A stretch of DNA of 64,000 nucleotides from an uncultured Lachnospiraceae bacterium (GCA_946557105.1 CAMNSZ010000010.1:1-64000); one strand, 5' to 3'; counted from the stretch's first letter, positions 1-9,050 are shown. Made by a program: numbers and translations. The notes: a model not told the origin generated them from the sequence alone.

Positions 1-30
1 TAAAGAAGATTACCGCGGAAAGACCTCGCT

Positions 31-127
31 CGCGAGGTCCAGAGAATGGTAATCAACGAGGTACTGCTGAAATAGGCAGGGTTACAGCAAAAGGACTTCA
101 TCCGCGAGGTCCAGAGAATGGTAATCA
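31..127 (+). repeat. Direct repeat copying the 3' end of an acyl-CoA dehydrogenase gene
   Basis: A 25-base segment (31-55) recurs exactly at 103-127, 72 bases later and in the same reading frame. Read in frame 1 both copies encode EVQRMVI, a sequence typical of acyl-CoA dehydrogenase C-termini; the first copy continues to a TAG stop at 76-78. Frame 1 has a TAA at 1-3, so these are probably duplicated tails lying after the real stop of a bcd-like gene just left of the window. That upstream gene is inferred, not seen. Confidence 0.5.
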
Positions 128-198
128 GCGCGGCAGGGTTTCCTTCGCGAAGCCCAAAGTTACTCATAAAATTTTGAAGAATAAGGAGTGGAAATACA

Positions 199-981
199 AT
201 GAAAATCGTTGTTTGTGTTAAGCAGGTTCCGGACACCAAGGGCGGCGTAAAATTTAATCCCGACGGTACTCTGGACAGAGCTGCTATGATGACAATTATG
301 AATCCTGACGACAAGGCCGGATTGGAAGCGGCGCTTAGATTAAAGGATCAATACGGAGCAGAGGTTACGGTTATCACCATGGGTCTTCCCAAGGCTGAGG
401 ATGTTCTGCGCGAGGCAATCGCTATGGGCGCCGACAAGGGTATTCTTGTAACGGACAGAGTTCTTGGCGGTGCTGATACATGGGCAACCTCCCAGACCCT
501 TGCGGGTGCAATTCGTAATCTTGAGTATGACCTTATTATCACGGGACGTCAGGCTATCGATGGCGATACCGCACAGGTTGGTCCTCAGATTTCCGAGCAT
601 TTGAACATTCCTGTTATTTCCTATGCACAGGATATTAAGATTGACGGCGACAGCGTTATCGTTGAGCGCCAGTATGATGACAGATATCATGTATTAAAGG
701 CTAAGATGCCTTGCTTAATTACCGCGCTGGCAGAGTTAAACGAGCCTCGTTACATGACTCCCGGCGGAATTTTTGATGCCAACAACGCAGAGATTACCGT
801 TTGGGGCAGGGCGGATCTGGTAGATGTAGATGATTCCAATTTAGGACTTAAGGGTTCACCTACCCAGATTGCAAGAGCTTCCGATAAGGTTAGAAAGGGC
901 GCCGGCGAAAAGGTTACTCTCGACCCGGCGGAATCTGTTGATTACATTATCGGCAAATTAAAAGAGAAGCACGTTATCTAA
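199..981 (+). CDS. etfB: Electron transfer flavoprotein beta subunit
   Basis: Small subunit of the EtfAB heterodimer that passes electrons between an acyl-CoA dehydrogenase and its partner; in butyrate-producing clostridia it forms the electron-bifurcating Bcd-EtfAB complex. The 260-residue length is normal. The start MKIVVCVKQVPD, the internal MNPDDKAGLEAAL and the nucleotide-binding stretch around ITGRQAIDGDTAQVGP are typical of EtfB. An ATAAGGAGTGG ribosome binding site lies 8-10 bases before the ATG. etfA follows 46 bases later. The acyl-CoA dehydrogenase tail repeats upstream suggest a bcd-etfB-etfA operon. Cytoplasmic. Confidence 0.97.
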   Translation: MKIVVCVKQVPDTKGGVKFNPDGTLDRAAMMTIMNPDDKAGLEAALRLKDQYGAEVTVITMGLPKAEDVLREAIAMGADKGILVTDRVLGGADTWATSQTLAGAIRNLEYDLIITGRQAIDGDTAQVGPQISEHLNIPVISYAQDIKIDGDSVIVERQYDDRYHVLKAKMPCLITALAELNEPRYMTPGGIFDANNAEITVWGRADLVDVDDSNLGLKGSPTQIARASDKVRKGAGEKVTLDPAESVDYIIGKLKEKHVI

Positions 982-1027
982 TAAGTCCGTCTAATATCTA
1001 TTTAAGAAATAATTTGGAGGAAAAACA

Positions 1028-2071
1028 ATGAGTTTAGAAGAATATAAGGGCGTATATGTCTTCGCGCAGCAGGTAGACAATTGCATTAATAGTATTGCCT
1101 TTGAATTGATTGGTAAAGGTAAGGACCTTGCGGCTGATTTAGGCACGGAGGTAACTGCTGTATTGGTGGGTAGCGACGTTAAGGGCTTGGCAGACGAGCT
1201 TGCAGAGTATGGCGCCGATAAGGTTATCGTTGTGGACGACCCTGAACTAAAGGAGTACAGAACCGAGCCTTATGCGCATGCTTTGGCATCTGTGATTAAC
1301 AAGTATAAGCCGGAGATTTTCCTTGTGGGTGCAACCGCAATCGGGCGTGACTTGGGTCCCCGCGTCTCCGCAAGAATTCATACAGGTCTGACCGCAGACT
1401 GTACGCAGCTTGAGATTGGTGATTTCCCCATTAATCCCGTAGCAGGCAAGGAGCAGAAGCACAATCAGCTGCTTATGACCCGTCCTGCATTTGGCGGAAA
1501 TACCATTGCAACGATTGCATGTCCTGATTTCCGTCCTCAGATGGCTACCGTACGCCCCGGCGTTATGCAGAAAAGAGAGAGAGTAGCAGGCGCAAAGGCT
1601 AATATTGAAGAGTTTAATCCCGGATTTACTCCCGATAATAAGTATGTGGAGATTCTTGAGATTGTGAAGGCTGTATCCGATACGGTTGACATCATGGATG
1701 CAAAGATTCTTGTTTCCGGCGGTCGTGGCGTGGGAAATGCCGAGAACTTTAAGCTTCTGGAGGATCTTGCAGAGGTGCTTGGCGCAACCGTGAGCTGTTC
1801 CCGTGCCGTTGTGGACGCCGGCTGGAAGCCTAAGGATTTACAGGTAGGCCAGACAGGTAAAACCGTTCGTCCTAACGTATATTTCGCAATCGGTATCTCC
1901 GGTGCGATTCAGCACTTGGCGGGCATGGAAGAGTCAGATATCATCATTGCAATCAACAAAGATGAAACCGCTCCTATTTTTGACGTGGCGGATTATGGTC
2001 TTGTAGGCGATTTGAATAAGATTGTACCTGCGCTTACAGAGAAGTTAAAGGCAGAATTAGCCGCAAAATAA
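1028..2071 (+). CDS. etfA: Electron transfer flavoprotein alpha subunit
   Basis: Large subunit of EtfAB, which carries the FAD held mainly by its C-terminal domain. The 347-residue protein has the N-terminal alpha/beta domain (residues 1-200) and the C-terminal FAD domain with LVSGGRGVG near 228, the SRAVVDAGW segment, GQTGKTVRPNVYFAIGISGA near 275-295 and NKDETAPIFDVADYGLVGD near 318, all hallmarks of the family. No extra N-terminal ferredoxin is present. A TTGGAGG site precedes the ATG. It ends just before a strong intrinsic terminator, so etfBA is the end of its transcript. Confidence 0.97.
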   Translation: MSLEEYKGVYVFAQQVDNCINSIAFELIGKGKDLAADLGTEVTAVLVGSDVKGLADELAEYGADKVIVVDDPELKEYRTEPYAHALASVINKYKPEIFLVGATAIGRDLGPRVSARIHTGLTADCTQLEIGDFPINPVAGKEQKHNQLLMTRPAFGGNTIATIACPDFRPQMATVRPGVMQKRERVAGAKANIEEFNPGFTPDNKYVEILEIVKAVSDTVDIMDAKILVSGGRGVGNAENFKLLEDLAEVLGATVSCSRAVVDAGWKPKDLQVGQTGKTVRPNVYFAIGISGAIQHLAGMEESDIIIAINKDETAPIFDVADYGLVGDLNKIVPALTEKLKAELAAK

Positions 2072-2088
2072 ATTTAACTGATTTAGAG

Positions 2089-2125
2089 TACCCCTGCAGG
2101 CTTTAACTCTGCAGGGGTATTTTTG
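2089..2125 (+). terminator. Intrinsic terminator of the etfBA transcript
   Basis: TACCCCTGCAG (2089-2099) and CTGCAGGGGTA (2109-2119) form a perfect 11-bp stem with a 9-base loop, followed by TTTTT. It lies 18 bases after the etfA stop. Confidence 0.9.
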
Positions 2126-2180
2126 TAAAAAGGTGAGCTTTGCGTCGCTCTGTCGCGTAAATGTTCAGGAATGGAGAATA

Positions 2181-2277
2181 GATTGAAAAATCACTCTGAT
2201 GAGTTGATTTTTCAATCGACAATTTGAGTCAAAGCTACAAATGCCTTGATCGCAGTCGGAAATCTGAAATTTCCGAC
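2181..2277. repeat. Two-hairpin intergenic element
   Basis: Two perfect inverted repeats sit in the etfA-ybaK gap: GATTGAAAAATCA (2181-2193) with TGATTTTTCAATC (2205-2217), and GTCGGAAAT (2255-2263) with ATTTCCGAC (2269-2277). They are followed by GCAATAAATTGCTCTGACAT (2288-2307), nearly the same as a stretch at 22098-22117 upstream of cas1. This suggests an interspersed small repeat; function unknown. Confidence 0.45.
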
Positions 2278-2348
2278 GCGTGTCATCGCAATAAATTGCT
2301 CTGACATGGATGATTAGTGTGAAAAACGCTCCGGCATGGAGGATTAAT

Positions 2349-2834
2349 ATGGCAAAGGTAAAGGAAGTTAAGACGAATGCAATGCGGATTTTGGAATCGT
2401 TAAAGATTCCGTTCACCCATTATACCTATGACTGTGATGAATTTATAGACGGGATGCAGATTGCGGATACGCTTTCCCTGCCCTACGAGAGAGTCTATAA
2501 GACTTTGGTGACACAGGGAAATAGCAAGAATTATTTTGTGTTTGTAATTCCCGTAGCGCAGGAGCTCGATTTGAAAAAGGCGTCAAAGGCAGTGGGTGAA
2601 AAGAGTGTAGAGATGATACAGGTCAAGGATATCAACGCCATAACCGGTTATATCCGCGGCGGCTGTACAGCCGTGGGTATGAAAAAGCAGTATGTTACAA
2701 GAATTGACAGTTCGGCGCTACTTCAAGAGACTATTATTGTAAGCGGCGGGCGTCTTGGTTCTCAAATTGAATTAAAACCTGAAGGGCTTGCAAGAGCCGT
2801 GAAGGCGGAATTTGCCGATATTATTAGAAATTAG
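2349..2834 (+). CDS. ybaK: YbaK/EbsC-type aminoacyl-tRNA deacylase
   Basis: 161-residue protein of the YbaK/ProX editing family, which hydrolyses mischarged tRNAs such as Cys-tRNA(Pro). Features seen: an N-terminal NAMRILESLKIPFTHYTYD, an ADTLSLPYERVYKTLV segment near residues 40-55, FVFVIPVAQELDLKKASKA with the family lysines, and GYIRGGCTAVGMKKQ near 100, where the GG-S/C-P-like loop forms the active site. An upstream in-frame start at 2310 exists, but TGGAGGA at 2337-2343 sits 5 bases before the ATG at 2349, which decides the start. Single-gene unit; cytoplasmic. Confidence 0.9.
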   Translation: MAKVKEVKTNAMRILESLKIPFTHYTYDCDEFIDGMQIADTLSLPYERVYKTLVTQGNSKNYFVFVIPVAQELDLKKASKAVGEKSVEMIQVKDINAITGYIRGGCTAVGMKKQYVTRIDSSALLQETIIVSGGRLGSQIELKPEGLARAVKAEFADIIRN

Positions 2835-3032
2835 CCAATTTAATAAGAATACGGATGTTATAAAATGATGTAGAGGAAGAGTTTTTTGCAATATTTATTG
2901 CAAAGAGCTTTTTGCATAAAGGGCAGAATTATATCGGATTTGTACAAAAAACTCTATGGCGTTTAAAAGGAAAATGAGATACAATGTTAAAAAATACTGA
3001 TATCGTTTTTGAGGCGGATATGAGGTATCAAA

Positions 3033-4028
3033 ATGGCTATTTTAATTTGTAAGATGTGCGGCGGTACGCTGGAATATGATAAAAAGCTTGATTTGGCGGT
3101 CTGTCCTTATTGCGGAACGAGATCCACGCTTTTTGAACAGGACAGGGCTCTTTTTGAACAGTTTCAAAATATGTTTGCCGCGCTGCTGGACAGGCAGCCT
3201 CCAAAGGCGAAGGAGGAAGGCTTTTGGCTGGCGGCGAATGAAGAAGAGCTTGAGCGTGAGGACGGTGAAAGAATCCACATTACTTACTTAGTCAAGAGGA
3301 GGGCAGATATGTGTACCATGTATGTTGCCGAAAAGCATGTTCTATATGTTTTTCCGGCTCAATATGCGGGATATGGTACGCATTATTTAGATATGTCGGG
3401 CAAGGTGTCTTATCCCACACCCGAGATGGAGAAGGAGTTAAAGCGTTATATTCCCGAGCCGGTAACTCATTGCAGACTTAAGGACAAAAGCATGTTCATT
3501 GCCGTAAACAAGGAACAGAGCATATATCCCTTAAGTATGCTGGGTGTGCTAATGGATAGGCATGTGGCATGGGTTATCAGCAGGTTGGAGAATCTTTGCT
3601 GTCTGCTGGAATATAATGATATGGTATTGAATGCGCTGGATGTAGAAAATCTGTTTGTAGATCCTGTAAATCATCAGATTTATTTGTATGGAGGCTGGTG
3701 GGCTGCAGGCTTTGCGGGAGACGGGAGAAGAGGGGCGTTTTCGGGGTTAAAGGAAGAAAAAAACACTTATCGGACTGACCTGCAGGGAATAAGAGACGCG
3801 GCGGTGAGGCTGTTGGGCTTTGATAATATAGAGGAATTAAAGAGCGCAGCCATACTTCCAAGGCCATTTTTACAGTTTCTATGCAAGGAGCCGAAGCCGG
3901 ATGCGCGCAGTGATTTCAGATATTGGGACAGTGTGCTGGAAAAATCATATGGAGAGCGGAAATTCATTCCCCTTGACATGACCGAGGAGGAAATTTACGG
4001 AAGGGAAATAAGGAACAGCAATATTTAA
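3033..4028 (+). CDS. Zinc-ribbon protein with a degenerate kinase-like domain
   Basis: 331 residues. The N-terminus has a four-cysteine zinc ribbon (CKMCGG at 7-12 and CPYCG at 24-28). The remainder resembles a protein kinase C-lobe: NALDVENLFVD is laid out like the catalytic loop RDLKPEN, IYLYGGWWA like the DFG segment, and YRTDLQGIRDAAVRLLG plus a late FRYWDSVLEKSYG like the kinase C-terminus. Both catalytic aspartates are replaced (A and Y), so a pseudokinase is inferred. It leads a compact run with the vWA-like and PurA-like genes (gaps of 38 and 6 bases), which suggests a shared role. The kinase relation is my reading of the pattern, not a search result. Confidence 0.6.
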   Translation: MAILICKMCGGTLEYDKKLDLAVCPYCGTRSTLFEQDRALFEQFQNMFAALLDRQPPKAKEEGFWLAANEEELEREDGERIHITYLVKRRADMCTMYVAEKHVLYVFPAQYAGYGTHYLDMSGKVSYPTPEMEKELKRYIPEPVTHCRLKDKSMFIAVNKEQSIYPLSMLGVLMDRHVAWVISRLENLCCLLEYNDMVLNALDVENLFVDPVNHQIYLYGGWWAAGFAGDGRRGAFSGLKEEKNTYRTDLQGIRDAAVRLLGFDNIEELKSAAILPRPFLQFLCKEPKPDARSDFRYWDSVLEKSYGERKFIPLDMTEEEIYGREIRNSNI

Positions 4029-4066
4029 GTTACTATTTGTGCCAAAGACGGAAAGGAGAGTAAGCT

Positions 4067-4975
4067 ATGGGTTATGGAAGCTATAGCAGCAAGGACTGGG
4101 ATGATTTGAAGACGGCGAGAAATATAGGAAGCAATTCTACCGTTCGGGATTTATATAAGTCAAAGGAAATGAAGGAGTATTTGAATCCGAAGGGGGTTGC
4201 TTACAGGGAATCCTGTGATTCCATAGACAGCCCTGCCTCCTGCGCCATTATTATAGGACTTGATGTGACCGGATCCATGGGATACCTTTCGGAGGAAATT
4301 GCAAAGGGGGCTCTGAACCGTACCATGCTGGAGATTTACGACAAGGCTCCCGTGAAGAATCCTCATATTATGTTTCAGGCAATCGGCGACTCCAAAAGCG
4401 ATGAGGCGCCCCTGCAGACCACACAGTTTGAGGCGGATATCAGGATTGTGGAGCAGCTTCTGGATGTCTATTTTGAGGGAAGAGGCGGCGGAAACGGCGG
4501 CGAGTCTTATCTGCTGTCATGGTACTTTGCCGCAAGACACACTAAGATTGACTGCTATGAAAAGAGGAAGGAGAAGGGATTTCTGTTTACTATCGGCGAT
4601 GAATGCTGCCACAAATTGTTGACGCCGGTCGAAATCAAGAAAGTATTTGGGGAGGACGGATGGTCATGCAGCGCCGGCGCTCTGTTTAGGGAGGCATCCC
4701 AAAAATATGAAATTTTTCACATTGTCATTAAAGCAGGCTCCTACAGGCAGCAAAAGAGCGGCGAGGCTTGGAAGAAGCTGATAGGGAGCCGCGCCATTGA
4801 ATTGGAACAAGGTGATTTGGATATACTTCCGGAGCTTTTTATCAGTCTGATGCAATACGCAAGAGGCATGAAGGAAGAGGAAATTGTTTCTCAATGGAAG
4901 GGAAAGGCAGCGGAGGTTATAGCAAACATATTGCGAGACATGGGATCTATGAACAAGGAGCATTTGTGTTTTTAG
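4067..4975 (+). CDS. vWA-like protein with a DxTGS metal-site motif
   Basis: 302 residues. IIIGLDVTGSMGYL near residues 62-75 matches the first MIDAS motif (DxSxS, here DVTGS) of von Willebrand factor A domains after a hydrophobic strand, followed by a HIMFQAIGDSKSDEAP segment and a glycine-rich RGGGNGGES loop that probably supplies the second metal-site threonine/serine. No signal peptide, so cytoplasmic. An AAGGAGAG site precedes the ATG. Lies between the pseudokinase and the PurA-like gene. vWA plus kinase pairs occur in the Ter-linked TerY-P systems, but no TerD protein is seen here, so the comparison is only loose. Confidence 0.7.
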   Translation: MGYGSYSSKDWDDLKTARNIGSNSTVRDLYKSKEMKEYLNPKGVAYRESCDSIDSPASCAIIIGLDVTGSMGYLSEEIAKGALNRTMLEIYDKAPVKNPHIMFQAIGDSKSDEAPLQTTQFEADIRIVEQLLDVYFEGRGGGNGGESYLLSWYFAARHTKIDCYEKRKEKGFLFTIGDECCHKLLTPVEIKKVFGEDGWSCSAGALFREASQKYEIFHIVIKAGSYRQQKSGEAWKKLIGSRAIELEQGDLDILPELFISLMQYARGMKEEEIVSQWKGKAAEVIANILRDMGSMNKEHLCF

Positions 4976-4981
4976 CGACAT

Positions 4982-6172
4982 ATGAAAAAGGTAAAGGTAG
5001 TAATCGGTAAAAATTTCGGAGACGAGGGAAAAGGAGCCGCCGTCCATTCTCTGTGCGGGCAGGATGGAACGCTGGTAGTGCGTCATAACGGCGGCGCTCA
5101 GGCAGGTCACACGGTGGAGGATGGAAGCTTTAGATTTGTGTTCCATCAGCTTGGAAGCGGAAGCTATCGTCGCTGCCCTACCTATTGGAGCGAGACCTTC
5201 CTTCCCGATTTGCTGAAGCTGGGAGAAGAAATACAGGAATTTACGGCGGAAGCAGGCATACATCCCGTAATTTTGGCACATCCGGAATGTGCCTGCGTCA
5301 CGGTTTTCGACGTGCTGTTAAACAGTCTGACGGAGGAGCTGCGCTGCGGCGCAAAGCACGGCTCCTGCGGTATGGGGATTTACGAGGCGTGCCTGCGGGA
5401 AAGGAACGAAAAATATCGGCTGCATCTTAAGGATTTTGCCGAAAATAGCCCGGATATAGTTGGGGCAAGGATGAGCAGCATACAAAACGAATATGTTCCA
5501 AAACGTCTTTCAGAGCTTAAGAGGGAATATGGGGAGCATTGGGAAGGAGAGAGCGCCCGCCGCTTCAGACAGCTTCTCGGGAATGAACATATATGTGCCA
5601 ATGCCTGTGAGATTATGCTGGAAAATTACAGACGCTATGTACGTCCGGCAAAATGGGAGCGGTTGGCGGAGTGCTATGACACGATAATATTTGAAAACGC
5701 CCAGGGGTTAATGCTAAGCTGCGACAATATGGAATATTACCCGCATCTTACCCCTTCGTATACCGGGCTTACCAATGTTGCCGCGCTTCTTGAGAGAGCG
5801 CCCGGCTGGATGAAAGTCGATTTGGAAATATTTTATGTCACTCGTACCTATGTGACAAGACATGGCGCCGGCAGACTGGATTATGCCTGTTCCAAGGAGG
5901 AAATTAACGCTTACATGGAAGACAGGACAAACGTTCCGAATCAGTGGCAGGATTCCCTTCGATATGGTAAGCACCCGGGGGGAGAAGCGTTCTTTTCTTA
6001 CATAAAGGAAGATTTGAAAAGATTGCCCTGCCTGCTTACGCCCAAGGCGGCAATCTGGCTTACGCATCTGGACGAGACAAGCGACAGGATACTTTTTGCG
6101 GACGGGGAAATGTCCAAGGAGGAATTTGTCCGTTGGTGTAGGGAGGCGGGTAATATTCGGGTGGTCTTTTGA
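4982..6172 (+). CDS. Divergent adenylosuccinate-synthetase-like enzyme
   Basis: 396 residues, shorter than typical PurA (about 430). The catalytic N-terminus is kept: IGKNFGDEGKGAAV (GDEGKG P-loop with the catalytic Asp) at 8-21, HNGGAQAGHT (catalytic His in AGHT) near 37-47, FENAQG and TRHGAGRL. The GTTTGRxRRxGW-type loop that binds IMP and aspartate in PurA is not recognisable; TNVPNQWQDSLRYG occupies the region. It therefore probably ligates an amine-bearing partner to a purine-like or other oxo substrate different from IMP/Asp. It starts 6 bases after the vWA gene, so translational coupling is likely. Housekeeping purA is expected elsewhere. Confidence 0.75.
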   Translation: MKKVKVVIGKNFGDEGKGAAVHSLCGQDGTLVVRHNGGAQAGHTVEDGSFRFVFHQLGSGSYRRCPTYWSETFLPDLLKLGEEIQEFTAEAGIHPVILAHPECACVTVFDVLLNSLTEELRCGAKHGSCGMGIYEACLRERNEKYRLHLKDFAENSPDIVGARMSSIQNEYVPKRLSELKREYGEHWEGESARRFRQLLGNEHICANACEIMLENYRRYVRPAKWERLAECYDTIIFENAQGLMLSCDNMEYYPHLTPSYTGLTNVAALLERAPGWMKVDLEIFYVTRTYVTRHGAGRLDYACSKEEINAYMEDRTNVPNQWQDSLRYGKHPGGEAFFSYIKEDLKRLPCLLTPKAAIWLTHLDETSDRILFADGEMSKEEFVRWCREAGNIRVVF

Positions 6173-6205
6173 AATCAGGAGAATGTGATTGTGCGGAGGC
6201 TGTAA

Positions 6206-6868
6206 ATGAAGAGAAGCATTGATTTGAAGGAGATTTCCGACGGAAGACTGTATACGGAGAACGATATGGCGAAGGTGGGCTGTAATGACTGTAAGGGCTG
6301 TTCGGCGTGTTGTCAGGGAATGGGAGATTCCGTTATTTTGGACCCTGCGGATATATACCGGCTCTGCCGTGGGCTCGATATGGATTTTCAACGGCTTTTG
6401 GAGAAGTATATCGCGTTTGGGGTTGTGGACGGTATTATCCTGCCCCATCTGCGCATGGAGGGAGGACAGGAGCGGTGCAGCTTTTTAAATGATGAGGAAC
6501 GCTGCGCTATCTATGCCTATCGGCCGGGAATCTGTCGTATTTTCCCTTTGGGGCGTATTTATAAGAACGGCGATTTTTGTTATTTTCTACAGACAAAGGA
6601 ATGCGTCTCAAAGGTACATACCAAGGTAAAGATAAGCAAGTGGATTGATGTGGAAAGACAAACCGATTATAAGAGATTTCTTATAAAGTGGCATTATCTG
6701 ATAAATGATTTAGAGGAGCTGGTAAAGAAAAAACAGGAGCTTTCTAAAGAGGTGAATATGAGGCTTTTGCAGAGCTTTTATGTGGCGGACTACGACACGG
6801 CGCGAGATTTTTATGAGCAATTTGAGAAACGTTATGATGAATTTATTATGTGGGAGGACTACCAATGA
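6206..6868 (+). CDS. YkgJ-family cysteine cluster protein
   Basis: 220 residues. The N-terminal [15 protein letters not shown] (from about residue 24), followed by [26 protein letters not shown] near 92-117, is the pattern of the YkgJ/UPF0153 family, proposed to hold zinc or an iron-sulfur centre. The C-terminal third is charged and helical. Precise function unknown. The stop overlaps the next ATG (ATGA at 6865-6868), so it is translationally coupled to the chemoreceptor. It closes the pseudokinase-vWA-PurA-like run with a 33-base gap. Confidence 0.85.
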   Translation: MKRSIDLKEISDGRLYTENDMAKVGCNDCKGCSACCQGMGDSVILDPADIYRLCRGLDMDFQRLLEKYIAFGVVDGIILPHLRMEGGQERCSFLNDEERCAIYAYRPGICRIFPLGRIYKNGDFCYFLQTKECVSKVHTKVKISKWIDVERQTDYKRFLIKWHYLINDLEELVKKKQELSKEVNMRLLQSFYVADYDTARDFYEQFEKRYDEFIMWEDYQ

Positions 6869-8826
6869 AGAGTAAGCGTACAATCAGGGCAAATATTATT
6901 TTCTTAGTGATACTGTGTATTCTGGTCATCGTGGCGGTTACGCAGGTGTTCAGCAGCCGTGTAACGCAAAGGCAGCTCACGGACGGAGTAAAGACGCAAA
7001 TGATGCAGGAGGCGCAGGCTTATGCACAGCAGCTGAATGCATGGCTGAAAAACGAGAGTGTAATCGTTGACAATATGAAGACGGCTTTGGAGTCGGAGAA
7101 CAGCTCCCGGCATGACGACATAGCGGGTATTTTGAATGCGTACTATGTAAAAAACAGCGATATTGTTCTGGATTATTATGTGGCGCTGGACTCCAACGGA
7201 AAATTTATCAGTGCAATCGGCGACGAGCCTGCGGATGTGGACGCCAGAGAGAGGGATTGGTACAAGGCGGCGAAGAGCGCAGGTCATATGATTTATATTG
7301 AGCCGTATACAGACCTGACCTCCAATCAGACGGTTATTTCTATTGTGACGCCTATTAAGACGGGCGGAGTGGAGGGGATGCTTGCCGCGGATATAGTGGT
7401 GAACCAGCTGGTGGATATCACCAACGGCATTAATATCGGCGATGCAAGCTATGGATTTTTGCTGGCGGAGGATGGCAGTATAATCACTCACGCCAATCCG
7501 GATTATCTTCCTACACAAGAAGGTAACAGAGTGGTGGAAGCTTATGTGGGAATTCAGGGAGTGCAAGTAATAAAGGACTATGACGGAGTGGAACGCTTTG
7601 TGTGCGTTGCAGACGTACAAGAGACCGGCTGGAAAATAGGCGTGCTCCAATCTACCATGAAGGTGAAGGCGGAGGTTGGAAGAAATATTTTCCTCTTTAC
7701 GGCGGTGGGCATTGCCCTGTTGGCGCCATCCGCAGTGATTTTGTCCATAGCGATAAAGAATATGTTCAAGCCCATGGAAAAGATGAAGACCTTTGTGAGG
7801 GAGGATGTAATCGGGGCGGATAAATGTCAGTCCTTTGGCAGCGAGGTTGCGGAGATAGAGTATCTGATACAAAAGCTGAAGGAAGAGTTTATAGGCACTG
7901 TCTCCCAGACAAAGGCTGAGGCAGAGCATATCAAGGAAAGTCTGGAGGTTACGGCCGGGAAGATGGCTGTGATCAACAGTAATATAAAGCAAATCAGTTC
8001 CATAATGGAAAACAGCAGCTCAAGTATAGATTTGCAGTCGGAATCTATCAGTCAGGTGGACGAAAGCTGCAAGGAAGCGGCGGGTCACATGAAGGAGCTT
8101 GCCGATTGGGCGCATGAGGTTGCAAATAACGCTAACACCAATGTGGAACGGGTGGCTAAGCTTGTACCGGAAATTATTGCCAGTAAGGGCGAAGCCGTGG
8201 AAATGACCCGCTCCAGTAAGCTGGACTTGGAAAAGGCGATAAAGGACGCCGAGGTTATCAATGAAATCGTAGAGGTAAGCAATACAATTAAGGGGATTGC
8301 CTCCCAGACAACGCTGCTGTCCTTAAACGCAAGCATAGAGGCTGCAAGGGCAGGCGAAGCGGGAAAGGGCTTTGCGGTTGTGGCGGAGGAAATTAAGAAG
8401 CTGAGCTCGGATACGAACGAGGAGATAGAAAAGGTAAACGAGCTGACGAGAAGAGTAACCTCCAGCGTGGAGGTTTTGACCAACAAGAGTTCGGATATCA
8501 TTACCTTTCTAAACGAGAAGGTTCTGTTGGATTACGATACCTTGGAGCAGGTTGCCGAGGCCTATCGTAAGGACTCCTCCTATTATTCGGAAGTGAACGG
8601 AAGCATCGGGAATACCAGCGAAGGCTTGAGTAAGAGTATTCAGGACATTATGAATAAACTTGGTACGGTAAGCGCCGGACAGAATGAATTGAATGCGGAT
8701 ATGCATAGTATAAACGGCAGCCTGCAAAGGATTGCCGAGAGCAGCGACGAGGTGGCAAGCGAATCCTCCGAGGTCTTAAAGAGCGCGGAGGCTTTGGCGG
8801 ATACGGTGAAAAAATTCAATGTGTAG
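6865..8826 (+). CDS. Methyl-accepting chemotaxis protein with dCache-type sensor
   Basis: 653 residues from the ATG at 6865; a GTG five codons earlier lies inside the GGGAGGA ribosome site and is rejected. TM1 is at about residues 7-27. An extracytoplasmic double-Cache sensor ([13 protein letters not shown] and [12 protein letters not shown] are typical dCache_1 signatures) spans about 30-270, and TM2 lies near 275-300. The cytoplasmic signalling hairpin has the conserved [28 protein letters not shown] tip. It would relay an extracellular small-molecule signal to CheA/CheW, which are not in this window. Overlap with the upstream gene suggests co-expression with the whole 3.0-6.9 kb run. Confidence 0.93.
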   Translation: MKSKRTIRANIIFLVILCILVIVAVTQVFSSRVTQRQLTDGVKTQMMQEAQAYAQQLNAWLKNESVIVDNMKTALESENSSRHDDIAGILNAYYVKNSDIVLDYYVALDSNGKFISAIGDEPADVDARERDWYKAAKSAGHMIYIEPYTDLTSNQTVISIVTPIKTGGVEGMLAADIVVNQLVDITNGINIGDASYGFLLAEDGSIITHANPDYLPTQEGNRVVEAYVGIQGVQVIKDYDGVERFVCVADVQETGWKIGVLQSTMKVKAEVGRNIFLFTAVGIALLAPSAVILSIAIKNMFKPMEKMKTFVREDVIGADKCQSFGSEVAEIEYLIQKLKEEFIGTVSQTKAEAEHIKESLEVTAGKMAVINSNIKQISSIMENSSSSIDLQSESISQVDESCKEAAGHMKELADWAHEVANNANTNVERVAKLVPEIIASKGEAVEMTRSSKLDLEKAIKDAEVINEIVEVSNTIKGIASQTTLLSLNASIEAARAGEAGKGFAVVAEEIKKLSSDTNEEIEKVNELTRRVTSSVEVLTNKSSDIITFLNEKVLLDYDTLEQVAEAYRKDSSYYSEVNGSIGNTSEGLSKSIQDIMNKLGTVSAGQNELNADMHSINGSLQRIAESSDEVASESSEVLKSAEALADTVKKFNV

Positions 8827-8895
8827 ATTCGCGGGTTTGAAGCTTGCGTGGGGAAAGTGCCAAAGCTCCGACGCGGAGCAATCGGCAGCGAACAC

Positions 8896-8924
8896 TTGAC
8901 AATACAAATTGCAAGGAGTATACT
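8896..8924 (+). promoter_or_regulatory. Sigma-A promoter of the riboflavin operon
   Basis: TTGACA at 8896-8901, a 17-base spacer and TATACT at 8919-8924 give a near-consensus promoter. The expected start near 8931 is about 10 bases before the FMN riboswitch. Confidence 0.8.
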
Positions 8925-8941
8925 TCATATCAATTAAATAA

Positions 8942-9050
8942 TATCTTCAGGGCAGGGTGTGATTCCCTACCGGTGGTATAGCCCACGAGCCGCAAGGCAT
9001 GATTCGGTGAGACTCCGAGGCCGACAGTATAGTCTGGATAAAGAGAAGAT
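8942..9050 (+). promoter_or_regulatory. FMN riboswitch (RFN element)
   Basis: The stretch has the conserved RFN landmarks in order: P1 5' strand TATCTTC, AGGGCAGGGTG, GATTCCCTACCGGTGGTA, AGCCCACGAGCCG, GATTCGGTGAGACTCCGAGGCCGACAGT and the closing GAAGATA. It binds FMN and controls the ribDEBAH operon downstream. Two intrinsic terminators (9092-9132 and 9203-9234) follow before ribD, so control is by transcription termination when FMN is high. Confidence 0.96.

Noticed and set aside
8085..8501. 138-codon minus-strand frame inside the first chemoreceptor, and similar antisense frames in ribD, ribBA and the MCPs
   Set aside because: Mirror translations of well-supported genes with no independent start signals.
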